Below, piece after piece: positions 45,759-55,167 of a stretch of DNA of 64,000 nucleotides; within the stretch, counting starts at the first letter, position 1; each line of letters begins with the position of its first letter. Made by a program: the position numbers and the translations under genes. The DNA comes from Gemmatimonas phototrophica (GTDB lineage: Bacteria > Gemmatimonadota > Gemmatimonadetes > Gemmatimonadales > Gemmatimonadaceae), in the NCBI RefSeq assembly GCF_000695095.2, contig NZ_CP011454.1:1054001-1118000 (forward strand), in the 5' to 3' direction. The notes beneath the pieces were generated by a model that ran no database searches, was not told the DNA's origin, and saw only the letters and a program-made list of their open reading frames with translations.

Positions 45759-47630
45759 TCAGTACAGCGGCCGGAACGCCGTCTGCAGAACGGTCCCCAC
45801 CGATGGCGTGCCAGGCGGCAACCGCTCGGGGAACCGGAAATTCACATCGAAACTCCATTGACGCGTGGGCGCGGAGTAGTAGTTGCCCCCCGAGTTGTTG
45901 CCCCACAGGCCGGTGGCAAACTGGCTGGTGAAGAGCGAGACGAGTGATCCGGTGTAGCGGAAGGTGACCCCGCCCCAATTCTCGAGAAAGCGCGGAAAGT
46001 TTTCGAGCCCACCACCGTACTGCTGCGCGCCACCGGCGCGCATCCAATCCGCCACAGTGGCCGAATGCCCGGCGAGCAATGCGGCGTTCACCGTCGTGGG
46101 GCGCGCGGTATTCTGATCGGCTACCTGCTGGTTCACATCACACCACCCCGCGCTGCTACCGGTGCAGCGCGTGCCCGATGGCCACGTGGTGCGTGCATCC
46201 ATGTTGGGGTTGGGCGGGTGCGACAGAAAGGTGATGGCGTCGCTGATGAGGGCGGCGGGGCGCCAGATCGTGGTGTTGTAATCTCCCAGGATGTACATGG
46301 GCCGGTCGGTGGCAACCGTCAGTCCACCGGTATCGGAGGACACACGTGACTTGGGCAACTGGGCGCCCTGGCGCAGGCGTACCGCCACGAAGTCCCGGCG
46401 CGTATCGCCGGCGTTGGCGTTGATGACATTGATGTACAGAATGCGCGGTGCGCGGCTCGCGGGAGCCGAATCACTCCAGATGCGCAACGAGTCCATGTGG
46501 ATGTCAATCAGATCCGGGCGTACGGCCGTGGTCACGCCGGCAACGCGCGTATCTTCGCGCCCCTCATAGAACGCATCGCGGCGCGGCTTGAAGATCTTGC
46601 GGCACATGGCCACACTGGGCAGCGCCAGTCCGGCACTGCGCTCCTGCACGATGTTGTCGCAGAAGTCGTCCTTCATTTCCGTGGTATCATTCGTGGCGGT
46701 AAACAGCGACGCATCCACGGTGATATACCAGTCGGCCTTCCACGCCATCTTCACGTCCTGCACCATGGCGTTGTCGGTCCCGAGCCGCGGCTGCACGAGC
46801 GTGATGGGCGGCGTATTCACCGGCAGCGGCAACTTGAGCGGCCGAACGCCATGCGCCCCCGACATGAGCCGATTGTTGAACCGCTGCTGACTGCGAATCT
46901 TGAACTGCGGATTGGAATGGCTGCGCGAGTCGAAGTCGAGCAGTACCGGGGTGCCCGCTTCGTTGTTGATGCGCACGCCGTTAAGGCGTTCGGCACGATC
47001 CTTCCGTTGCCAGAACACACTGTCCGGTGTGGTGAGATTGCTCTGGAACGTGGCACTGGCCGATGACACGTACAGGTTGCCGTTGGTATGCACCCAACCC
47101 ACGAAGGTCATGGGCGCGCCCGGGAGCACTTCCAGATCGCCTTCGTAGAAGACACCGAACTGGAAGAGCGGAATCGTCTGGGCGTTCACCGACAGCACCG
47201 TCGTGGCGCGATTGCCCGACGTGTCGCGCGCCGTGACCTCGATGTCGATGGGCTGATTGAGCGAGTACAACCCGCTGAAGGGCCCCGACGTGATGGTGCG
47301 GGTGATGGGAGCACCAGTGGTACGGGTGCTCTGTGTCATGCGGTAGCCGGTCACTTCCGGCCGCTGTATGGCCGCAATGTCTTCGCCGTTGATGATGCCA
47401 TCCTGCATGGCGGCGTCGAGTTGCGACATCACGTCGTCCGCGCCCCCCTCCGCTGCGTACGAGGCGCGTGCCCCGCGATAGTCAGCGTTGGAGGTGCGGG
47501 AAATGGTCGTGACGGCCGATAACCCGGCCAGCACGATCACGGAGAACATCACCAACATGAGCAGCACGACTTCCAGGGCCATGCCGCGCCGGGGGCGCGT
47601 GATGGGGCCGGACACTCGACGAACGGTCAT
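45759..47630 (-). CDS. PilX-like pilus assembly protein, large
   Basis: 623 residues from ATG 47630, with AGGAG six bases before it; the frame is open to 47801. The N-terminus is RPRRG followed by MALEVVLLMLVMFSVIVL, like PilX minor pilins (glutamate at position 4 rather than 5). A small N-terminal helix and DDVMSQLDAAMQDG continue as in PilX. The other ~500 residues are much longer than usual PilX (about 150-200) and contain eight or so cysteines and beta-type stretches. No von Willebrand domain is recognised. It leads the four-gene minor-pilin operon (PilX, GspH, PilV, PilW types). Confidence 0.8.
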   Translation of the reverse strand: MTVRRVSGPITRPRRGMALEVVLLMLVMFSVIVLAGLSAVTTISRTSNADYRGARASYAAEGGADDVMSQLDAAMQDGIINGEDIAAIQRPEVTGYRMTQSTRTTGAPITRTITSGPFSGLYSLNQPIDIEVTARDTSGNRATTVLSVNAQTIPLFQFGVFYEGDLEVLPGAPMTFVGWVHTNGNLYVSSASATFQSNLTTPDSVFWQRKDRAERLNGVRINNEAGTPVLLDFDSRSHSNPQFKIRSQQRFNNRLMSGAHGVRPLKLPLPVNTPPITLVQPRLGTDNAMVQDVKMAWKADWYITVDASLFTATNDTTEMKDDFCDNIVQERSAGLALPSVAMCRKIFKPRRDAFYEGREDTRVAGVTTAVRPDLIDIHMDSLRIWSDSAPASRAPRILYINVINANAGDTRRDFVAVRLRQGAQLPKSRVSSDTGGLTVATDRPMYILGDYNTTIWRPAALISDAITFLSHPPNPNMDARTTWPSGTRCTGSSAGWCDVNQQVADQNTARPTTVNAALLAGHSATVADWMRAGGAQQYGGGLENFPRFLENWGGVTFRYTGSLVSLFTSQFATGLWGNNSGGNYYSAPTRQWSFDVNFRFPERLPPGTPSVGTVLQTAFRPLY

Positions 47631-47709
47631 AGGAATCTCCTGCGCAAAGGCGTCACACAGGAAATACGACGTTCTCTTCATGATGCAACATTCATGAACT
47701 GGCATGCAT

Positions 47710-47758
47710 AACACACTAAAACGCAAAAGCGCGCCACGTAACGCTCGTGGCGCGCTTT
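47710..47758 (-). terminator. Rho-independent terminator of metG
   Basis: The 12-bp stem AAAGCGCGCCAC/GTGGCGCGCTTT (47726-47737 with 47747-47758) is followed in the minus direction by TTTTGCGTTTT. It lies 53 bases beyond the metG stop. Confidence 0.88.
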
Positions 47759-47810
47759 CTGATAGACATTGCTTGTGGTGTAACGGGCCCCGAAGGGGCA
47801 AACTCGCCGG

Positions 47811-49343
47811 TCAGGGCTGTGGACGCGGGAACAAGGGATCGCCCTTGGTGACCCGCCAGCCGGTGACGTCCAGCGTGTCCAGGGCATCAAAGCGCTGATC
47901 GGCGACCGCCCCCTGGCCACCCAACTGCGCCCATACCTGTTGCGTCTTGGTTGGCATAAAGGGGGCGAGCAACACCGTCTGTCGGGCAATGCGACGAATC
48001 AGCGAGGCCAGAATCTGCTCGAGCTCCGCACGCCGTGCCGGGTCCTTGGCCACGCCCCAGGGGACGGTCGCGGCGGTGTACTCATTCGCTCGCGACGTCA
48101 TGCGGTAGACGGCCGTGATGCCATCGTGCAGCAGCCATCCATTCTCGCCGTGCATGGCGGCATGATACGCCGCGATATCCTCATCATCGCCCGCCTCAAC
48201 CTCGGGACGGGTGGATGCCGGAACCACGCCATCGCAGTACTTCTCCACCATCGCCATCGCACGACTGGCCAGATTGCCGAACGCGTTGGCCAGGTCACTG
48301 GTGTACCGCTCTTCGAAGCGCTCCCACGAAAAGTTGCCGTCGCCATCGAAGGGCACTTCGCGCAGCAGCACATAGCGGAAGGCATCGGCGCCGTAGCGAT
48401 CGATGGCTTCGTGCAAGTCCAGCTTCACCCCGGCGCTCTTGGAGAATCGCTCGCCCCCCAACTGCACAAAGCCATGCGCCCACACCTGTTTGGGCAACGG
48501 GAGTCCGGCCGCCTTCAGCATGGCGGGCCAGATCACGACATGGAAACGCGTGATGTCCTTGCCAATGATGTGCAGATCGGCTGGCCACCGTGTCTCATAG
48601 CCCGCATCGGGGAAGCCCGTGGCGGTGAGATAGTTGGGAAGGGCATCAAACCACACATAGGTGCCCTGCGTCTCGCCGTTCGACAGCGCGAGCGGAAACG
48701 GCACCGCCCAATCGAGTCGGGCGCGCGACGCCGAGATATCCTCGAGTCCCTGCGCCAGCAGCCCCAGAATTTCGTTGCGGCGACTCTCCGGTTCGCAGAA
48801 CGACGGGTTGCTCGCCAGCAGCTCCTGCAGGAATCCCTGATACTTGGACAACCGGAAGAACCAGTTGCGCTCCTCCACCTCTTCCATGACCCGGGTGGGG
48901 TGCAGTACGCACTTGCCGTCCACGATATCGGCATCCTGCTTGAACGCCTCGCACCCGACGCAATACATCCCCTTGTACGACCGCTCGTAGAAGTCGTCGG
49001 GGCTGTGTTCGGCGATGCGGCGGATCAGCGCCGCCACCCCCGCCTTGTGATGCGCTTCGGTGGTCCGGATGAACTGATCATACGACACGTCCAGCTTGGC
49101 CCACGTGCCCTTGAAGCGCTCAGCGATCTGGTCGGTGAACGCCTGGGGCGCCACGCCCTCCTTGGCCGCCGTCTGCTGCACCTTCTGCCCGTGCTCGTCC
49201 ATGCCAATGAGCAAGTGCACGTCGTCGCCACACAGGCGCCGGTACCGGGCAATCACGTCCGCGCCAATCTTCTCCAGCGCGTGTCCAAGGTGCGGGTCGC
49301 CATTCGCATAATCGATGGCGGTAGTCAGATAGAATCGAGCCAT
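47811..49343 (-). CDS. metG: Methionyl-tRNA synthetase
   Basis: 510 residues. It charges tRNA-Met. The HIGH motif is PHLGH (17-21) and the KMSKS motif is RFSKS in GERFSKSAGVKLD (near 300). The zinc-knuckle segment CVGCEAFKQDADIVDGKCVLHP is present. The C-terminal tRNA-binding (EMAP-like) extension of longer MetRS is absent, which puts it in the shorter family. It is preceded by the ricT gene (48-base gap) and ends in its own terminator. Confidence 0.96.
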   Translation of the reverse strand: MARFYLTTAIDYANGDPHLGHALEKIGADVIARYRRLCGDDVHLLIGMDEHGQKVQQTAAKEGVAPQAFTDQIAERFKGTWAKLDVSYDQFIRTTEAHHKAGVAALIRRIAEHSPDDFYERSYKGMYCVGCEAFKQDADIVDGKCVLHPTRVMEEVEERNWFFRLSKYQGFLQELLASNPSFCEPESRRNEILGLLAQGLEDISASRARLDWAVPFPLALSNGETQGTYVWFDALPNYLTATGFPDAGYETRWPADLHIIGKDITRFHVVIWPAMLKAAGLPLPKQVWAHGFVQLGGERFSKSAGVKLDLHEAIDRYGADAFRYVLLREVPFDGDGNFSWERFEERYTSDLANAFGNLASRAMAMVEKYCDGVVPASTRPEVEAGDDEDIAAYHAAMHGENGWLLHDGITAVYRMTSRANEYTAATVPWGVAKDPARRAELEQILASLIRRIARQTVLLAPFMPTKTQQVWAQLGGQGAVADQRFDALDTLDVTGWRVTKGDPLFPRPQP

Positions 49344-49391
49344 GGCACCAATCTAAGCCACCGGCCTCCCGGTGAGGCACCGGGCCGATGC

Positions 49392-50657
49392 CTAATCGCT
49401 GTCGCCGTCGCTGTCCCCGTCCCCGTCCTCTCCCTCGTCCACCGACCCGTCGGCCGCGTCCCCATCCGTCTTGCGGCGCTCCTCTGCCGCCCGAAGGCGT
49501 CGGCCGCCACGGCGGCCGCGGCGACGCTTCCGCCGCGGGGACCCATCCGCAGACGGGGCCTCGTCGTCATCCGGGCCAGCGTCTGCCTCAGGCTCACTCA
49601 CGGCCGGCGCCGGTTCAACCGCGGCTACGGTGGCCGGCAGTTCGGGAAGAACAGGAGCAGGGGCGGACATGGGGCGCGGCGGCAGCAGATCCATCATGGA
49701 CACGGCCTCGTACTCCGCCGTGTCGAGCATGGAGATGGTACCGGTGTCCATCATCGGGTCGGAGGCGGCGGCACCCTCGTGCGCCGTATCGCTGGCCGAT
49801 TCCACCAGCACGGCCGATGCTTCGCCACCGACTTCCGATTTGAGTTCAGCCAGTGGAATGATCCGGGTGTCCCCTTCCACGCTGCGCAGCGTGACGCGCT
49901 CATGAAAGATGTCGCATGACACCACCTTCTCCTCGCCGCGCGACGTGACCAGAATCTTCCCTTCCTTGGGGAATTTCCGGCGGCTCTGCACGTAGAACTC
50001 GTGCTCGTAGCGCAGGCAGCACATGAGTCGCCCGCACGCGCCGGAAATCTGCTGCGGATTGAGTGACAGCTTCTGGTCTTTGGCCACGCCAAGATTCACC
50101 GGGCGCAGGTCTGGCAGCCACGATGCCGAGCAATATTCGCGACCACACCGTCCAATGCCGGAGAGCCGTTTGGCTTCGTCGCGGACGCCGATCTGCTTGA
50201 GCTCAATGCGCGTCTTGAATTGCGCCGCGAGGTCACGCACCAGACCACGAAAATCCACCCGTTTTTCGGCGGTGAAGAAAATCGTGAGCTTTCGACGGTC
50301 CCACTGCCATTCCGCATCGGTGAGCTTCATGACCAGGCCGTTGGCCTTTACCCGCTCCATGGACGCGCGGCGCGCCAGCTCATTCTCTTCCGTGAGGACG
50401 CGCTCCAGCTGTTCGTCGGCCTTGGTGGCGAGACGCAGCGCCTTCCGCGGTGGCGGCGCCGTGCCGCAGCCATGGGCGCACCCGTTGCAACGTACCGCCG
50501 CCAGTTCACCGGTACTGTGCACGCGCCCGAAGTCTTCGCCGCGATCCGCCTCGACAATGACGGCCGCGCGAAGCGGGGGCGGCACCTCGCCGTCCCACGA
50601 AAAAAACTCTTTCCGGTTCCCCCGGAATGCGACTTCAATGAGGTGTCCCACAACCAC
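49392..50657 (-). CDS. ricT: PSP1/RicT-family protein with acidic/basic C-terminal tail
   Basis: 421 residues from GTG 50657; TTG 50660 and GTG 50651 are alternatives. The N-terminal PSP1 domain (about 1-250) carries the cysteine clusters CNGCAHGCG, GRCGREYCSAS and SGACGRLMCCLRYEHEF typical of RicT (YaaT), the component of the RicAFT complex that carries iron-sulfur clusters and affects RNA processing in Bacillus. After about 300 residues the chain becomes a low-complexity Pro/Ala/Asp-rich tail with a RRKRRRGRRGGRR stretch and ends in repeated DGDSD. Such a long tail is unusual and may bind nucleic acid. It is six bases after accA. Confidence 0.9.
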   Translation of the reverse strand: MVVGHLIEVAFRGNRKEFFSWDGEVPPPLRAAVIVEADRGEDFGRVHSTGELAAVRCNGCAHGCGTAPPPRKALRLATKADEQLERVLTEENELARRASMERVKANGLVMKLTDAEWQWDRRKLTIFFTAEKRVDFRGLVRDLAAQFKTRIELKQIGVRDEAKRLSGIGRCGREYCSASWLPDLRPVNLGVAKDQKLSLNPQQISGACGRLMCCLRYEHEFYVQSRRKFPKEGKILVTSRGEEKVVSCDIFHERVTLRSVEGDTRIIPLAELKSEVGGEASAVLVESASDTAHEGAAASDPMMDTGTISMLDTAEYEAVSMMDLLPPRPMSAPAPVLPELPATVAAVEPAPAVSEPEADAGPDDDEAPSADGSPRRKRRRGRRGGRRLRAAEERRKTDGDAADGSVDEGEDGDGDSDGDSD

Positions 50658-50663
50658 CAACGC

Positions 50664-51632
50664 CTATTCGGTAAACTGACCCATGCGCAGAAACTTCTCC
50701 CGACGACGTCGCACGAGCTTGTCCGGCTTGAGGCGTCGCAGCTCCTCAATGTTGCGCATCAGGCTGTCGCGCAGCGATCTGGCCGTGGCCACATGATCGG
50801 CGTGTGCCCCACCGGCCGGTTCCTTCACGATTTCGTCGATGATGCGCAGTTCGAGCAAATCGTTGGCGGTAATGCGCAGCGCTGTCGCGGCCTTTTCGCG
50901 CATCTCCGGACTCTTGCCATCCTTCCAGAGAATCGCGGCACATCCTTCCACGGAAATCGTGGAATACACCGAATTCTCCAGCATGAGGACGCGGTCGGCT
51001 ACACCAAGAGCCAGTGCACCACCTGAGCCACCTTCCCCAATGACCGTGGCCACAATGGGGACCTGCAGATTGCTCATCTCCAACAGGTTGCGGGCAATGG
51101 CTTCACTCTGGCCGCGCTCTTCGGCGCCAAGACCAGGCCACGCGCCGGGCGTATCGATGAACGTGATGACCGGCACCTGAAACTTCTCGGCCAGCTTCAT
51201 GAGGCGGAGCGCCTTGCGGTACCCCTCCGGATGCGGCATGCCGAAGTTGCGCTTGAGATTTTCCTTGGTGTCGCGGCCGCGCTCGTGGCCAATCACCATG
51301 ACCGTTTCGCCGTCGAGGCGGGCCCACCCGGCCATGATCGCGGCATCCTCACGGAACAGCCGATCGCCGTGCAGCTCAATGAAGTCGGTAAAGACGTGCT
51401 TGAGGTAATCGGACGTGAACGGGCGACGCGACAGACGCGCCACCTGCACCCGTTGCAACGGCGTGAGGTTCTGATACACCTGAACACGCACCTCGGCCAG
51501 TTTCGACTGCAGTGGCGCGATTTCGCGCGACACATCGATCGACTGTTCGGAGGCGAGTCGCTTGAGCTCCTCGATCTGTTTTTCGAGTTCCGCAATGGGG
51601 CGCTCGAACTCGAGAACCGGGGCAGCAGCCAT
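50664..51632 (-). CDS. accA: Acetyl-CoA carboxylase carboxyltransferase subunit alpha
   Basis: 322 residues, usual length. With AccD it transfers the carboxyl group from biotin to acetyl-CoA in fatty-acid synthesis. Crotonase-like fold with FGMPHPEGYRKALRLMKLAEKF (about 130-152), DTPGAWPGLGAEERGQSEAIA and GEGGSGGALALGVAD (oxyanion/acyl-CoA region). The N-terminal helix FERPIAELEKQIEEL is as in the family. No accD, accB or accC is adjacent; it sits between dnaE and ricT. Confidence 0.97.
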   Translation of the reverse strand: MAAAPVLEFERPIAELEKQIEELKRLASEQSIDVSREIAPLQSKLAEVRVQVYQNLTPLQRVQVARLSRRPFTSDYLKHVFTDFIELHGDRLFREDAAIMAGWARLDGETVMVIGHERGRDTKENLKRNFGMPHPEGYRKALRLMKLAEKFQVPVITFIDTPGAWPGLGAEERGQSEAIARNLLEMSNLQVPIVATVIGEGGSGGALALGVADRVLMLENSVYSTISVEGCAAILWKDGKSPEMREKAATALRITANDLLELRIIDEIVKEPAGGAHADHVATARSLRDSLMRNIEELRRLKPDKLVRRRREKFLRMGQFTE

Positions 51633-51662
51633 GGCTATCCTGGAAAGATCACGTGATGCCCG

Positions 51663-54600
51663 TCAGCCACCGGTGCGCACAAGACGCACCCGGTCGGCGC
51701 CAAGCAGCGCGCGAAGGTCGGAAAGAATTGCGGCAGACGCCGTGACGGTCAGCGATTTGGATCGGAATCGCACCGATCGGCCATTCGCGTCGCACCAGCG
51801 GAGCTCCAGCGGGGCCGATCCTTCATTGGCTTCCACCTTCGCCCGAACGTCGTCCATGATTGCAGCGGGAAGATCCAGCCCGGGGGCCAGATCGATCGCC
51901 ACGGCCACTTCACCGTTGGCGCGCACTTCCTCGAAGCGCGTCACACCTTCCACGATGAATGTGGCGTTTTCGACACCCTGGTCCTTCTTGGAGTACCCGC
52001 CCTTAAGCAGGAGGGGAATGTCCGGACGCACCCGCTCCGCGATCACCCCCCAGGCCTCCGGAAAGACCAGCACCTCGGAAGATCCGGAAAAATCCTCGAC
52101 TGTCAACCGGGCAAACTCATTCCCCGACCGCTTCGAGATCTGTTTTTTGATACTGGTCACCACCACCCCGATCATGACCGCCTCCGGGACCCACGTTCCC
52201 AGCTGCGCCACGGTGTGCGTGGCAAAGAGTTCGCACTCTGTTCGGTATTTCTCGAGCGGATGTCCCGAAATGTAGAAGCCCAGCAGCTCCTTTTCGCGCT
52301 GCAGGCGCTCGCTTTCCGTCCAGGTGGGGATATTGGGCAGGGTGGGAGCCCCTGATTTCCTGGGCGTGTCGCTGGCGTCCGGCCCGCCGCCCAGCAGATC
52401 TCCAAACAGAGAACCTTGCCCCTTCTCCGCCTCTTCCTGCTGCAGCGCGGCCTCGGAGATGGCGGCATCCAACGCCGCAATGAGCTGCGCCCGATGCCCA
52501 CCCAGCCCATCGCAGGCGCCGGCAGCAATGAGCGCTTCAAAGACCCGCTTGTTGCACAGACGCAGGTCCACCCGCGAACAGAGGTCGTACAAACTGGTGA
52601 AGGGCCCGTCCTCACGCGCCGCCAGCAGGGAATCGATGGCGCCGCGCCCCACATTGCGGATTGCTCCCAGGCCAAAACGAATGCGCTTGTCCGCCACCAC
52701 CGTGAAGCGCCATCCCGATTCGTTCACGTCCGGGGCCAGTACGTCCAGCCCCATTTCGCGCGCTTCGGCAATGTACTTGATGACTTCTTCGGTCTTCCCG
52801 ATGTTCGACGACAACAGGGCCGCCATGAACTCGGCGGGGTGATGCGTCTTGAGGAAGGCGGTGTGGTACGCGACGACGGAGTAGGCAACGGAATGACTCT
52901 TGTTGAAGCCATACCGTCCGAACGTCTCAATCTGTCCGGCCAACTCCTCAATGATCTTGGGGTCGTAGCCCTTCGCGATCGCCTTCTCGGAAAACTTGCC
53001 GAGCTCCTTCTTGATGAGCTCCGCATCCTTCTTGCCCACGGCCTTTCGCAAGACGTCGGCTTCTGCCAGCGAAATGCCCGCCAGCACCTGAGCAATACGC
53101 ATCACCTGTTCCTGATACGTGATGACGCCGTACGTATTGGAAAGAATGGGCTCCAGCTCGGGGAGCGCGTACACCGTGGGCTCTTCGCCCCGCTTTCGCC
53201 GGATGTACACATTGTGCATACCGGCGTCGAGCGGCCCTGGTCGCAACAGCGCGTTGGAGGCAACGAGGTCGTCAAACCGGTCGCAGCGCATGCGCTTGAG
53301 CACGTCGGTCGCGAGCGGTGATTCAAACTGGAAGACGCCGCCGGTCCGCCCGGCCCGCAACACCTGATACGTTTTTTCGTCAGTGAAGCCGCGCTCCTCG
53401 AGCGTGACTTCCACCCCTGTGCGCTGCTTGATCGCCTTGATCGTGTCGGTGATCACGGTGAGCGTCGTCAGCCCCAGAAAGTCCATCTTGAGCATGCCGG
53501 CCTTCTCCAGCGCCGTCATGTCGTACTGGGTCACGATCACCCGCTCGTCGCCGTCACCGCCGGATCCCTTCGACGCCTGCGTGCAGATGGGCACAAACTC
53601 ATCCAGCGGGCCTGGTGCAATCACCACGCCGGCCGCGTGCACGCCCGTATGACGGGACAACCCTTCGAGCTTGATGGCAAAGTCGAGCAGCTGCCGGTAG
53701 CGCTCATCCTGATAGAGCTGCTTGACTTCCGGCACCTGCGTAACGGCTTCCGCTACCGTGAGCGAATTGTTCGGGGCGTTGGGAATGAGCTTCGCCAGCG
53801 CGTCGGTCTCCGCCGGTGAAAAGCCAAGCGTGCGCCCCACGTCCTTGACCGCCGCGCGCGACTTCATCGTCCCGAAGGTGACGATCTGCCCTACGCTGTC
53901 CTTCCCGTACTTCTGTCGCACATACTCAATGACTTCGCCGCGTCGTTCGAAACAGAAGTCCACGTCCACGTCGGGCATGGACACGCGCTCCGGATTGAGG
54001 AAGCGCTCGAACAGCAGGTCGAACTCCAGCGGACATACATCGGTAATGCGCGTGGCGTAGGCCACCAGCGAACCGGCCGCTGATCCGCGCCCCGGACCCA
54101 CTGGAATGCCACGATCGCGCGCCGCCTTGATGAAGTCGGCCGTAATCAGGAAGTAGCCGGCGTAGCCGGTCTTCGTAATGACGCCCAACTCGTAATCCAG
54201 CCGTTCCTGCACGTTGGCCGGCAGCGGACTGCCATACCGCTCCTTGGCGCCATCCGTGGCCAACTGCACCAGCAGGTCGTTCTCGGTGGCCACACCCTCG
54301 GGCAGCGGGAACGACGGCACGTAATACTTCTTGGCAAACTGCACGTCCACGCTGTCGGCAATGGCCAGCGTGTTCGTGAGCACATCCTCGCGACCGGGAA
54401 AGAAGGGACGGATTTCGTCGGGACTCTTGAAGTAGAGCCCGTCGTCGTACTGCATCCGCTCCTTGTCGTTCCGGTCCTTCCCGAGGCCAATGCACAGCAG
54501 CACATCGTGCGCGTCGTGGTCCTCATGCTTGAGGAAGTGCGCATCGTTGGTGGCAATGACCGGCAGGCTCAGATCGTCCGCCAGCCCCAGGATCTTCGCG

Positions 54601-55160
54601 TTGAGACGTGCCTGTCCTTCGCTGGTGTGCGCCTGCACTTCCAGGTAGTAGCGGTCCTTGAACACATCCGCATACCACTCGGCCGCCTTCCGCGCTTCCT
54701 CCATGCGGTCGTCCATCAGGTGCCCGGCCACTTCTCCGGCCAAACAGGCGGACGACACAATGAGCCCTTCGGAGTACTTCGCCAGCAACTCGCGATCAAT
54801 ACGCGGCTTGGTGTAGAAGCCTTCGGTATAGGCCAGCGACGTCAGCTTGACCAGATTCTTGTAGCCCACCAGATCGCGGGCAAGCAGTACGAGGTGGTAA
54901 TACGGCTTCACCCCGGGGGCAGGGCGCCCGCGCTGCTTGCGGTCACCCGGCGCCACGTAGGCTTCCATGCCAAGGATGGGCTTCACACCCGCCTTTTTCG
55001 CCTTCTCCTGGAACTCCCAGGCGGCGTGCATGTTACCGTGATCGGTGATCGCGAGCCCCGGCATTTCGTAATGCTGGGCGCGCTTGATCAGATCCTCGAT
55101 ACGGTTCGCGCCGTCAAGGAGCGAATATTCGGAGTGGCAGTGCAGGTGAACAAACGACAT
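51663..55160 (-). CDS. dnaE: DNA polymerase III subunit alpha
   Basis: 1165 residues, typical of DnaE1 replicative polymerases. PHP domain (HLHCHSEYSLLDGANRI at 5-21, TDHGNMH), the polymerase core with PGRGSAAGSLVAYA and the metal-binding MPDVDVDFCFERR (near 395), fingers and HhH region (FQFESPLATDVLKRM, LLRPGPLDAGMH, YQEQVMRIAQ), and an OB fold (VVVTSIKKQISKRSGNEFARLTVEDF near 1010). The start lies seven bases from that of the divergent aminopeptidase gene; the downstream gene accA is 30 bases after its stop. Confidence 0.98.
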   Translation of the reverse strand: MSFVHLHCHSEYSLLDGANRIEDLIKRAQHYEMPGLAITDHGNMHAAWEFQEKAKKAGVKPILGMEAYVAPGDRKQRGRPAPGVKPYYHLVLLARDLVGYKNLVKLTSLAYTEGFYTKPRIDRELLAKYSEGLIVSSACLAGEVAGHLMDDRMEEARKAAEWYADVFKDRYYLEVQAHTSEGQARLNAKILGLADDLSLPVIATNDAHFLKHEDHDAHDVLLCIGLGKDRNDKERMQYDDGLYFKSPDEIRPFFPGREDVLTNTLAIADSVDVQFAKKYYVPSFPLPEGVATENDLLVQLATDGAKERYGSPLPANVQERLDYELGVITKTGYAGYFLITADFIKAARDRGIPVGPGRGSAAGSLVAYATRITDVCPLEFDLLFERFLNPERVSMPDVDVDFCFERRGEVIEYVRQKYGKDSVGQIVTFGTMKSRAAVKDVGRTLGFSPAETDALAKLIPNAPNNSLTVAEAVTQVPEVKQLYQDERYRQLLDFAIKLEGLSRHTGVHAAGVVIAPGPLDEFVPICTQASKGSGGDGDERVIVTQYDMTALEKAGMLKMDFLGLTTLTVITDTIKAIKQRTGVEVTLEERGFTDEKTYQVLRAGRTGGVFQFESPLATDVLKRMRCDRFDDLVASNALLRPGPLDAGMHNVYIRRKRGEEPTVYALPELEPILSNTYGVITYQEQVMRIAQVLAGISLAEADVLRKAVGKKDAELIKKELGKFSEKAIAKGYDPKIIEELAGQIETFGRYGFNKSHSVAYSVVAYHTAFLKTHHPAEFMAALLSSNIGKTEEVIKYIAEAREMGLDVLAPDVNESGWRFTVVADKRIRFGLGAIRNVGRGAIDSLLAAREDGPFTSLYDLCSRVDLRLCNKRVFEALIAAGACDGLGGHRAQLIAALDAAISEAALQQEEAEKGQGSLFGDLLGGGPDASDTPRKSGAPTLPNIPTWTESERLQREKELLGFYISGHPLEKYRTECELFATHTVAQLGTWVPEAVMIGVVVTSIKKQISKRSGNEFARLTVEDFSGSSEVLVFPEAWGVIAERVRPDIPLLLKGGYSKKDQGVENATFIVEGVTRFEEVRANGEVAVAIDLAPGLDLPAAIMDDVRAKVEANEGSAPLELRWCDANGRSVRFRSKSLTVTASAAILSDLRALLGADRVRLVRTGG

Positions 55161-55167
55161 ACCTCAA

